Source of the DNA: an uncultured Cytophagaceae bacterium
GTDB taxonomy: Bacteria > Bacteroidota > Bacteroidia > Cytophagales > Spirosomataceae
Length of the DNA stretch: 5,960 nucleotides
Direction of reading: 5' to 3'
Assembly (NCBI GenBank): GCA_938008575.1
Contig: CALLKB010000005.1
Location: 1-5,960, forward strand
The notes below the pieces were generated by a model that was given only the letters and a program-made list of their open reading frames with translations, was not told where the DNA came from and ran no database searches. The stretch's first letter is position 1, and every line of letters starts with the position of its first letter. The position numbers were made by a program, and so were the translations under genes. Below, one piece after another: positions 1 to 4,668 of the stretch.

Positions 1-839
1 ATAAAGGCGATCAATAGGTTAGGATCCGCCGTGAATTCCTCCCAGGTGTATTCTTTTTTTAGAAAAAGCATTAGAGCTTTTGAACAAGTAAGCTTTTTTC
101 CTTGTGCGATTAAATCTTTGGCCCGACGAAGAATCTGGATCAACATGGTTTCCCCAGCGATAGCTGTTTTGTGCAGATATACTTGCCAGTACATCAATCG
201 ACGAGCCATGAGGAAGTTTTCGATTGAATAAATTCCTTTTTCCTCCATGACAAGCGTCTCGTCTTGCAGGTCTAGCATACTTAATAGGCGTTCTGAACCA
301 ATAAATCCTTCTCGAACACCGGTATAAAAAGAGTCGCGGGATAGGTAATCCAGTCGGTCAACGTCCAGTTGGCTCGAAATCAACTGATGAAAAAACTTTC
401 TCGGATAGGAATCGTCAAACATGGAGATTGCTAAACTCAGTCGGCCTTCAAAATGTTGGTTCAGTTTCTCCATAATGAGATTTGAGATCTCTTCGTGGTG
501 AACATGATTCAACAATGTATATTCTAATACATGGGAAAATGGGCCATGTCCGATGTCGTGAAGTAAAATGGCAATCTCAGCAGCTTCCATTTCGGCATCA
601 GAAATCGCATAACCTTTGGCCTTTAAATTATTCAATGCCTCATCCATGAGGTGCATGGCACCGAGCGCGTGGTGGAAACGTGTATGATGTGCACCGGGAT
701 AAACAAATTCGGCGAGGCCTAATTGTTTGATTCGCTTCAAACGTTGAACGAATGGATGGTCGATCAGTTTGAGGATGAAAGAGTTATTGATTTTAATGAA
801 GCCGTAAATCGGATCATTGATGATTTTAGTAGGAAACAT
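1..839 (-). CDS. HD-superfamily metal-dependent phosphohydrolase (COG1078/SAMHD1-like), C-terminus cut off by the window edge
   Basis: The reading frame is open from the ATG at 839-837 to the left edge, giving 279 complete codons. Family members are around 400 residues, so roughly 120 are missing. The start is well fixed, because an in-frame TAG lies four codons upstream (849-851). Visible HD-domain ligands: His57 in TRFHHALG, His94-Asp95 in LLHDIGHGPFSH, and Asp161 in DVDRLDYLSRD. Their order and spacing match the H...HD...D set of SAMHD1 and bacterial COG1078 proteins. SAMHD1 and some bacterial relatives hydrolyse dNTPs to deoxynucleoside and triphosphate. For this protein, phosphohydrolase activity on a nucleotide is likely, but the substrate is inferred. 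It should be cytosolic; no signal peptide or membrane segment is seen. It is transcribed away from the tRNA gene and stands alone in this window. A TAAATTTA at 868-875 resembles a Bacteroidota -7 box, but no -33 partner fits, so no promoter is called. Confidence 0.95.
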   Translation of the reverse strand, partial: MFPTKIINDPIYGFIKINNSFILKLIDHPFVQRLKRIKQLGLAEFVYPGAHHTRFHHALGAMHLMDEALNNLKAKGYAISDAEMEAAEIAILLHDIGHGPFSHVLEYTLLNHVHHEEISNLIMEKLNQHFEGRLSLAISMFDDSYPRKFFHQLISSQLDVDRLDYLSRDSFYTGVREGFIGSERLLSMLDLQDETLVMEEKGIYSIENFLMARRLMYWQVYLHKTAIAGETMLIQILRRAKDLIAQGKKLTCSKALMLFLKKEYTWEEFTADPNLLIAF

Positions 840-948
840 GGTAACGAGCTAGCGTTTTTTCAAGCCTTAAATTTAGAAAATATTCACTCCAAATTAGTTC
901 GAAAGCAATAATTAATTAATTTTGCATCACATTAGGTCAAGCTAATGC

Positions 949-1022
949 GGACTTGTAGCTCAGTTGGTTAGAGCATCTGACTCATAATCAGGGGGTCCAT
1001 GGTTCGAGCCCATGCTGGTCCA
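949..1022 (+). tRNA. tRNA with CAU anticodon (elongator Met or lysidine-modified Ile2)
   Basis: A full cloverleaf can be folded by eye. Acceptor arm: 949-955 with 1015-1021. D stem: GCTC/GAGC at 958-961 and 971-974. Anticodon stem: TCTGA/TCAGG around the loop CTCATAA, with anticodon CAT at 983-985. Variable loop: GGGTC. T stem: CATGG/CCATG around TTCGAGC. The discriminator base is A1022 and is followed by CAA, so the CCA end is not encoded and must be added after transcription. The acceptor arm has a T-T mismatch at pair 6-67 (954/1016). CAU is read as Met, or as Ile (AUA) after lysidine modification by TilS. The C4-G69 pair and the GACTCATAATC anticodon arm resemble Ile2, but the D arm resembles elongator Met, so I leave the identity open. 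It is not an initiator, because it has a normal first G-C pair and lacks the three G-C pairs of initiator anticodon stems. Confidence 0.93.
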
Positions 1023-1027
1023 CAAAG

Positions 1028-1059
1028 ACACTCATCTGAAAAGTTGGGTGTTTTTTTTT
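1028..1059 (+). terminator. Rho-independent terminator of the tRNA gene
   Basis: A 7-bp stem, ACACTCA (1028-1034) with TGGGTGT (1045-1051), includes one T-G pair. It encloses a 10-nt loop and runs into nine T residues (1051-1059). It begins six bases after the tRNA discriminator base, so it ends the tRNA transcript. The last two T residues also serve as the first two bases of the heptad repeat array that follows. Confidence 0.85.
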
Positions 1060-1092
1060 GGACGTTGGACATTGGACTGTGGTCTGTAGAGA
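1058..1092 (+). repeat. Heptad array H1, in phase with the adjoining palindrome
   Basis: Five 7-bp units follow one another without a break: TTGGACG, TTGGACA, TTGGACT, GTGGTCT, GTAGAGA. The loose consensus is (T/G)T(A/G/T)GAC(G/A/T). The last unit, GTAGAGA, is also the first seven bases of the palindromic unit at 1086-1110, so the heptad phase continues into the palindrome. The same arrangement recurs at 1971 and 2050. Heptad tandem repeats of this general kind are known from filamentous cyanobacteria and some Bacteroidota. No coding potential is seen. Confidence 0.8.
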
Positions 1093-1219
1093 CGCGATAC
1101 CTCGCGTCTAATCTACAAAACTAATAACCCCAGACTTCAGTCTGGGGCTGTAGACGCGAAGTATCGCGTAACTACAAAATGGGATTCAGATGCGAAGTAT
1201 CGCGTCTCTACAAAATGGG
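1086..1219. repeat. Left palindrome cluster (three AGACGCGA-type units and one CCCCAG hairpin); left copy of a 134-nt direct repeat
   Basis: Unit 1 (1086-1110, plus orientation) has stem AGACGCGA/TCGCGTCT with loop TACC. Units 2 (1150-1175) and 3 (1188-1211) are in the opposite orientation with loop AGTA. In unit 2 the outer arm is degraded to AACTAC in place of CTCTAC. Unit 3 has a C-to-T change that keeps a T-G pair. Between units 1 and 2 lies a 9-bp hairpin, CCCCAGACT (1128-1136) with AGTCTGGGG (1139-1147). Units 1 and 2, being inverted, can also pair with each other to form a roughly 90-nt cruciform topped by that hairpin. The block matches 2092-2225 without gaps, with 11 differences in 134 positions by my count. 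It ends five bases before the antitoxin stop codon. Confidence 0.85.
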
Positions 1220-1223
1220 CATA

Positions 1224-1526
1224 TTATAGTTTAATTCTTAATTCCAATTTACCCCCCAATCCCAATTCTACAATCTTTTGCAAGTTCGAAATACGCACCT
1301 CTTTGATGTCATTTTCTATTTTGGAAATATAGGACCGGGTGCTGCCTACCTTCTGGGCTAATTGCTCTTGCGTTAAACCTGCTTTAATTCGGGCGTCATG
1401 AATGAGGGCGCCAACTTTAAATTGTTCGTATCCGCGTTCAAATGCCTCTCTTTTTTTTGTTCCTTTCGGGCCATAATGCTGCGTTGTGAACTGATCTAAT
1501 GTGGTGGTATTAGGATTCGTTTTCAT
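1224..1526 (-). CDS. XRE-family HTH antitoxin of a type II toxin-antitoxin pair (HigA-like)
   Basis: This 100-residue protein has an HTH_3/Cro-C1 domain over about residues 38-88. The helix-turn-helix core is LTQEQLAQKVGSTRSYISKI (51-70), followed by the ENDIKEVRIS stretch typical of the family. The N-terminal 35 residues are polar and basic. The C-terminus ends in a short, probably beta-forming tail (GGKLELRIKL). Its expected role is to bind and neutralise the toxin encoded just upstream and to repress their shared promoter by binding DNA as a dimer. The start ATG (1526-1524) lies inside the last codons of the toxin gene, a 17-nt overlap that suggests coupled translation. The order toxin-then-antitoxin is that of higBA rather than of relBE or parDE. 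No terminator is obvious after the stop; the transcript would run into the palindrome cluster. Confidence is high for the HTH antitoxin role and moderate for the HigA label. Confidence 0.93.
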   Translation of the reverse strand: MKTNPNTTTLDQFTTQHYGPKGTKKREAFERGYEQFKVGALIHDARIKAGLTQEQLAQKVGSTRSYISKIENDIKEVRISNLQKIVELGLGGKLELRIKL

Positions 1527-1848
1527 AAGCTTGTTTTATTTTAATGGCTTTTTCTATTTCTTTTTGTGGCGTTTTTTGCGTTTTCTTTTGAAATCCATTC
1601 ATCAATACGATTAAATTTCCTCGGTCAAAAAAACAAAAAATGCGAAAAATGTCTGATCCAAAATGTATTCGTATTTCATAAAGACCAATTGTTCCCACCA
1701 TGTATTTTAAATAGTCTGAAGGTACTTGATGGTATTCTTCTATCAATTTTAGAGTCCACATTATTTTATCTTGAATTTTTGGCCGTTGTGCATCAAAAAA
1801 CTCACGAAAATAATGTTTGTATAAAATGACTTGTCTGATTTTTTGCAT
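1510..1848 (-). CDS. RelE/HigB-type toxin (phage-derived Gp49-like family)
   Basis: This 112-residue protein matches the Gp49-like/HigB family. It has an N-terminal helical part (about 1-48). A beta-rich core follows at about 55-86, with GLYEIRIHF, IFRIFCFFDRGNLIVLMNGF and the basic QKKTQKTP tail motif, then a C-terminal amphipathic helix KEIEKAIKIKQAYE. Toxins of this fold are usually ribosome-dependent mRNA endonucleases. Candidate functional residues are Arg60, Arg69, Lys88, Lys89 and Lys92, which is inferred from the family's basic active surface rather than shown here. The ATG at 1848-1846 is the natural start, since the only nearby upstream ATG is followed at once by TAA. It is the first gene of a two-gene operon with the HTH antitoxin. 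No frameshift or truncation is seen, so the pair appears intact. Confidence 0.93.
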   Translation of the reverse strand: MQKIRQVILYKHYFREFFDAQRPKIQDKIMWTLKLIEEYHQVPSDYLKYMVGTIGLYEIRIHFGSDIFRIFCFFDRGNLIVLMNGFQKKTQKTPQKEIEKAIKIKQAYENES

Positions 1849-1875
1849 CGCAAGTTACATTATTTTTGTTGTACT

Positions 1876-1920
1876 AAAGTGAAACTTTTGATAATTATTT
1901 TTTTAGGACTTGGAGACAAA
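1876..1920 (-). promoter_or_regulatory. Candidate promoter and autoregulatory operator of the toxin-antitoxin operon
   Basis: Read on the minus strand, a TTTG (1920-1917) is followed after exactly 19 bases by TAATTATC (1897-1890), a partial match to the Bacteroidota sigma factor pattern TTTG-N19-TAnnTTTG. Immediately downstream, about where transcription would begin, is a perfect inverted repeat AAAGT-3-ACTTT (1876-1888). It lies 28 bases before the toxin start codon. A dyad overlapping the start of transcription is where an HTH antitoxin would be expected to bind to repress its own operon. The -7 match is incomplete and the half-sites are short, so this is a hypothesis. Confidence 0.35.
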
Positions 1921-1970
1921 CTTAGTTCTAGAAGATGGCTTTTTTGTCTAGTAAACTGATAATATAGTCG

Positions 1971-2038
1971 TTTGACGTTGGACGTTTGTATGTAGAGACG
2001 CGATACCTCGCGTCTAATCCCCAGGTTAAAACCTGGGG
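1971..2038. repeat. Heptad array H2, palindrome unit and a variant CCCCAG hairpin
   Basis: Three heptads (TTTGACG, TTGGACG, TTTGTAT; 1971-1991) run in phase into GTAGAGA, the first seven bases of a palindrome unit at 1992-2016. That unit is identical to the ones at 1086-1110 and 2092-2116. It is followed by CCCCAGGTT (2019-2027) and AACCTGGGG (2030-2038). This hairpin keeps the CCCCAG/CTGGGG outer arm of the hairpins at 1128 and 2134, but its inner three pairs differ on both sides (GTT/AAC in place of ACT/AGT). This block looks like a shortened copy of the composite element: heptads, palindrome, hairpin, without the inverted downstream units. Confidence 0.8.
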
Positions 2039-2049
2039 TTATAAAATGT

Positions 2050-2098
2050 TTTGACGTTGGTCGTTAGACTTTGGACTGTAGACTGTAGACTGTAGAGA
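2050..2098 (+). repeat. Heptad array H3, seven units in phase
   Basis: Seven successive 7-bp units are visible: TTTGACG, TTGGTCG, TTAGACT, TTGGACT, GTAGACT, GTAGACT, GTAGAGA. The drift from TTGGACx to GTAGAGA is gradual, and the last unit forms the 5' end of the palindrome at 2092-2116. This supports the idea that the palindrome arm and the heptads share an origin. Confidence 0.82.
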
Positions 2099-2253
2099 CG
2101 CGATACCTCGCGTCTAATCTATAAAACTTATAACCCCAGACTTTAGTCTGGGGTCGTAGACGCGAAGTATCGCGTCTCTACAAAATGGGATTCAGACGCG
2201 AGGTATCGCGTCTCTACAAAAAGGAATTTAGACGCGAAGTATCGCGTCTCTAC
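2092..2253. repeat. Right palindrome cluster (four AGACGCGA-type units and one CCCCAG hairpin); right copy of the 134-nt direct repeat
   Basis: One plus-oriented unit (2092-2116, loop TACC) is followed by the hairpin CCCCAGACT/AGTCTGGGG (2134-2142 and 2145-2153). Three minus-oriented units come next at 2156-2181, 2194-2217 and 2230-2253, with loops AGTA, GGTA and AGTA. The first and second units are near-perfect inverted copies (one difference over about 25 bp), so 2092-2181 can extrude as one long cruciform with the hairpin at its tip. Spacers between the minus-oriented units are 12 bp and AT-rich. On the minus strand these GC-rich hairpins follow the transporter stop codon and could slow or end its transcription, but no good T-tract follows them. 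Confidence 0.85.
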
Positions 2254-2256
2254 AAA

Positions 2257-2291
2257 TAGCCAACGTCTAATGTCTAATGTCCAACGTCTAA
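2257..2291 (-). repeat. Inverted heptad array H4 overlapping the transporter stop codon
   Basis: On the minus strand this reads TTAGACG, TTGGACA, TTAGACA, TTAGACG, TTGGCTA. These are heptads of the same family as H1-H3 but in opposite orientation, so they close the repeat block as an inverted end. Three bases then separate the array from the GTAGAGA arm of the palindrome at 2253-2230. The outermost heptad (2291-2285) contains the TAG stop codon of the NRAMP gene at 2290-2288. Confidence 0.8.
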
Positions 2292-3535
2292 TATAACACT
2301 CCCAACGCCACCGCCGCCGCGGCCATCAGCATCATCGCGATGGTTCCCATCACATTCAGGTAGCGGGTATTTGTATATTCACCCATGATGGTTTTATTAT
2401 TGGAAATATGTAGTATGATCCCGATCAACACAGGTGCAGTCACACCATATAAAATTGCAGTATAAATTAATGCTTGAATAGGGGAGATTCCGATGTAATT
2501 CATGGATAGGCCTAATAACAATGATATCATGATGATGACATAAAAGCCTTTGGCCTCATGGAATTTTTTGTCGAGACCTTGTTCCCAACCAAATGTCTCC
2601 GCGTATATGTAAGAGAGTGATCCACTTAATACAGGGATGGCTATTAAGCCTGTTCCAATGACACCTGTAGCAAATAAAACATAAGCCAAATCGCCCGCCA
2701 AAGGTTTTAAGGCCATAGCCGCCTGTTCCACCGTGTCGATTTGATGAATGCCTGCTCCATACAAAACCGTACCCGTTGTCAAAATGATAAAATACATCAC
2801 AAAGCCCGAAAAGCCCATCCCGAAATCCACATCCTGTTCCATTGCATGAATCAAGCGCTTATTCACCATCAAATACTTTTTCTTGTGTTGCATTTCCTCC
2901 ACTTCCACGGATGCCTGCCAGAAAAATAAATAAGGTGAAATCGTTGTTCCTAATATCCCCACGATAATGGCCAAATAGGCTTTGGAAAATTCAAATTTGG
3001 GGATAAAGGTAGATGAGAGAATTTGGGCAAAATCTTGTTTGTAAAGAAAAGGGACAACAAAATAGACCAACATCACGATGCAGAGGTATTTCAGCGTCGA
3101 GGCAATTTTTTGGTAGGGTAAATAGATGATGAGACCTAGCAAAATGATCGTAATTAGAACACTGAAATAAGTCGCTTCAATTTGGGGAAATAACAAATTT
3201 CCCACGGCACCCATGCCTGCAATGTCCGCCCCAATGTTCATGATAATTGCGGGTGTACTAAAAATTAACATGACATAAAGCACAGGTTTGGAATAATGTT
3301 TCTTCAGTGTTCCCGTCAATCCTTGTGAGGTCACCATTCCAATTCGTGCGCACATTTGTTGGATCGCCGCCATCAAGGGTATCGTAATGATCGTCGTCCA
3401 AAGTGTCATTAGCCCAAATTGAGCCCCCGCTTGCGAATAAGTTGCAATGCCTGAAGGATCATCATCACTCGCTCCCGTGACCAAACCGGGCCCAACAGAT
3501 TTCCAAAATCGCTTAATCTTTGTTAGTAGGCTCAT
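2288..3535 (-). CDS. NRAMP-superfamily divalent metal transporter with a non-canonical metal site
   Basis: This is a 415-residue, highly hydrophobic inner-membrane protein with about 11 membrane segments. NRAMP proteins import Mn2+ or Fe2+ with protons. The first helix carries GPGLVTGASDDDPSG (15-29), so the family's DPGN motif is DPSG here: Asp26 is kept and the usual Asn is Gly29. The sixth helix reads GTTISPYLFFWQAS (196-209) where MntH has a GATIMPH-type motif: the metal-binding Met is Ser200 and the His is Tyr202. The hydrophilic loop EVEEMQHKKK follows at 211-220. Related proteins with altered sites include the NRMT group, which transports Mg2+, so Mn2+ specificity should not be assumed and I do not assign mntH. 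The ATG at 3535-3533 precedes a typical short basic N-terminus. The gene is divergent from serC, and its stop lies inside heptad array H4. The family is certain; the substrate is not. Confidence 0.93.
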   Translation of the reverse strand: MSLLTKIKRFWKSVGPGLVTGASDDDPSGIATYSQAGAQFGLMTLWTTIITIPLMAAIQQMCARIGMVTSQGLTGTLKKHYSKPVLYVMLIFSTPAIIMNIGADIAGMGAVGNLLFPQIEATYFSVLITIILLGLIIYLPYQKIASTLKYLCIVMLVYFVVPFLYKQDFAQILSSTFIPKFEFSKAYLAIIVGILGTTISPYLFFWQASVEVEEMQHKKKYLMVNKRLIHAMEQDVDFGMGFSGFVMYFIILTTGTVLYGAGIHQIDTVEQAAMALKPLAGDLAYVLFATGVIGTGLIAIPVLSGSLSYIYAETFGWEQGLDKKFHEAKGFYVIIMISLLLGLSMNYIGISPIQALIYTAILYGVTAPVLIGIILHISNNKTIMGEYTNTRYLNVMGTIAMMLMAAAAVALGVLY

Positions 3536-3597
3536 ACTTTTGTATTGATTTTTGTCAACTCCTACGCAGTTTAATGATATTTTCCTATTTTCGTGTT
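3536..3597. promoter_or_regulatory. Divergent intergenic region between the transporter and serC
   Basis: Sixty-two AT-rich bases separate two divergent start codons, so the promoters for both should lie here or just inside the coding ends. A TTTG at 3551-3554 could be a -33 element for serC, but the best -7-like strings (TAATGATA at 3572, TATTTTCC at 3578) match poorly and sit at spacings of 17 and 23. No Shine-Dalgarno site is placed correctly for either gene. I therefore mark the region, not specific boxes. Confidence 0.4.
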
Positions 3598-4668
3598 ATG
3601 CGTAAACATAATTTTAGTCCTGGTCCCGCGACCTTACCTGCTGTCGTTTTCCAACAAGCCGCTGATGCACTCGTCGATTACAATCATTCTGGCTTAAGTA
3701 TCGCTGAAATTAGCCATCGGGCGCCTGAATTCATGCAAATTATCGAGGAAGCTAGTGCGCTTGTTCGTGAATTATATCAATTACCTGATTATTTTGAAGT
3801 TCTTTGGTTACCGGGTGGTGCGAGTTCGCAATTGGCCGTCGCCCCCATGAATTTATTGGGTCTGAACGATTCCATGGCTATTGTGGATACGGGTTTTTGG
3901 GCGCTGCGTAGCATCGATGCCGCGCGTGAATTAGCGCAGGTACATGTTTTAGCTTCTGCGTCAGAAACGCATTATGATCGTATTCCAAAGGATTGGACTT
4001 TGCCTGCTGATGCCAAATACCTGCATGTGGTCTCCAACGAAACCATCGAAGGGATTCAATACCATCAATACCCAGAAGTGGATATTCCGTTGGTGGCGGA
4101 TATGACCTCCGACTTCCTCAGTAAACCCTTGGATGTAGATCGATTTGGAATCATTTTCGCTTCTGCACAGAAAAATTTTGGCATTGCTGGAATTACTTGT
4201 GTTTTGGTGAATACCAAAGTGCTGCCTTCCAACAGTGATCGCAAAGTCCCTACGATTTTTGACTACCGAACGCATATTCAAAATCAATCGCTCTATCATA
4301 CGGTTCCAACATTTCCAGTATATGTAGCTCTGTTGATGTTGCGCTGGATAAAAGCGGAAGGTGGTTTGGATGAAATGCAAAAAAGATCAATTGCGAAATC
4401 GGAACTACTCTATACTGAAATAGATCGTAATCCCTTGTTTGAGGGAATTGCTGTCAAAGAAGACCGATCGGTGTTGAACGCTTGTTTCCGAGCGATTAGT
4501 CCGGAAATCGAAATCCAATTTTTAGCACATTGTTCAAAAAACAATGTGGTGGGTATCAAGGGATTTCCAACTGTAGGAGGATTTCGTGCCTCGATGTACA
4601 ACGGCATGAACATCGAAAGTGTTGAACTGCTCGTTGATTTAATGAAAAATTTTAAACCTGAATTATGA
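3598..4668 (+). CDS. serC: Phosphoserine aminotransferase
   Basis: This PLP-dependent class V aminotransferase interconverts 3-phosphohydroxypyruvate with glutamate and O-phosphoserine with 2-oxoglutarate, the second step of serine synthesis; it often also serves pyridoxal phosphate synthesis. It has 356 residues, close to the usual 360. Visible signatures are HNFSPGPATLP (4-14), the phosphate-site ISHR (38-41), GGASSQ (73-78), Trp101, NETIEGI (147-153), Asp168 in VADMTSDFLS (the PLP ring partner), Lys192 in SAQKNFG (the Schiff-base lysine) and GGFRASMYN (327-335). I chose the ATG at 3598 because the family starts a few residues before the HNFSPGP motif. The frame extends upstream to 3520, but that stretch (YFCIDFCQLL...) overlaps the divergent transporter and is not family-like. 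No partner serine gene such as serA follows; the next gene overlaps by four bases and encodes a flavin monooxygenase. Confidence 0.97.
   Translation: MRKHNFSPGPATLPAVVFQQAADALVDYNHSGLSIAEISHRAPEFMQIIEEASALVRELYQLPDYFEVLWLPGGASSQLAVAPMNLLGLNDSMAIVDTGFWALRSIDAARELAQVHVLASASETHYDRIPKDWTLPADAKYLHVVSNETIEGIQYHQYPEVDIPLVADMTSDFLSKPLDVDRFGIIFASAQKNFGIAGITCVLVNTKVLPSNSDRKVPTIFDYRTHIQNQSLYHTVPTFPVYVALLMLRWIKAEGGLDEMQKRSIAKSELLYTEIDRNPLFEGIAVKEDRSVLNACFRAISPEIEIQFLAHCSKNNVVGIKGFPTVGGFRASMYNGMNIESVELLVDLMKNFKPEL

Noticed and set aside
31..231. 66-codon plus-strand reading frame
   Set aside because: It is wholly antisense to the HD phosphohydrolase.
723..911. 62-codon plus-strand reading frame
   Set aside because: Two-thirds of it lies antisense to the start of the HD phosphohydrolase, whose family motifs are clear, and its protein resembles nothing known.
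949..1059. Integration site of a genomic island at the tRNA 3' end
   Set aside because: I found no second copy of the tRNA 3' end in the window and no integrase gene. The terminator also lies intact between the tRNA and the repeats.
1566..1829. 87-codon plus-strand reading frame
   Set aside because: It is antisense to the toxin gene, which has clear family motifs; this frame has none.
1086..2253. Possible CRISPR array formed by the recurring AGACGCGA units
   Set aside because: Units alternate in orientation, spacers are short (about 12 bp) and themselves conserved, and the toxin-antitoxin operon interrupts them. There are no unique spacers of 30-40 bp and no cas genes.
2230..2253. Rho-independent terminator for the transporter gene
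   Set aside because: The minus-strand hairpin is GC-rich, but it is followed by AAATTCC before a run of only five T residues, so the match is too weak to call.
1058..2291. Insertion sequence or standard MITE
   Set aside because: There is no transposase and no clean terminal inverted repeat with a target-site duplication. The inverted ends are heptad arrays of unequal length.
3520..3597. Upstream extension of serC
   Set aside because: The extra 26 codons overlap the divergent transporter start, and the family begins just before HNFSPGP, so the ATG at 3598 is preferred. An ATG at 3574 remains possible but less likely.
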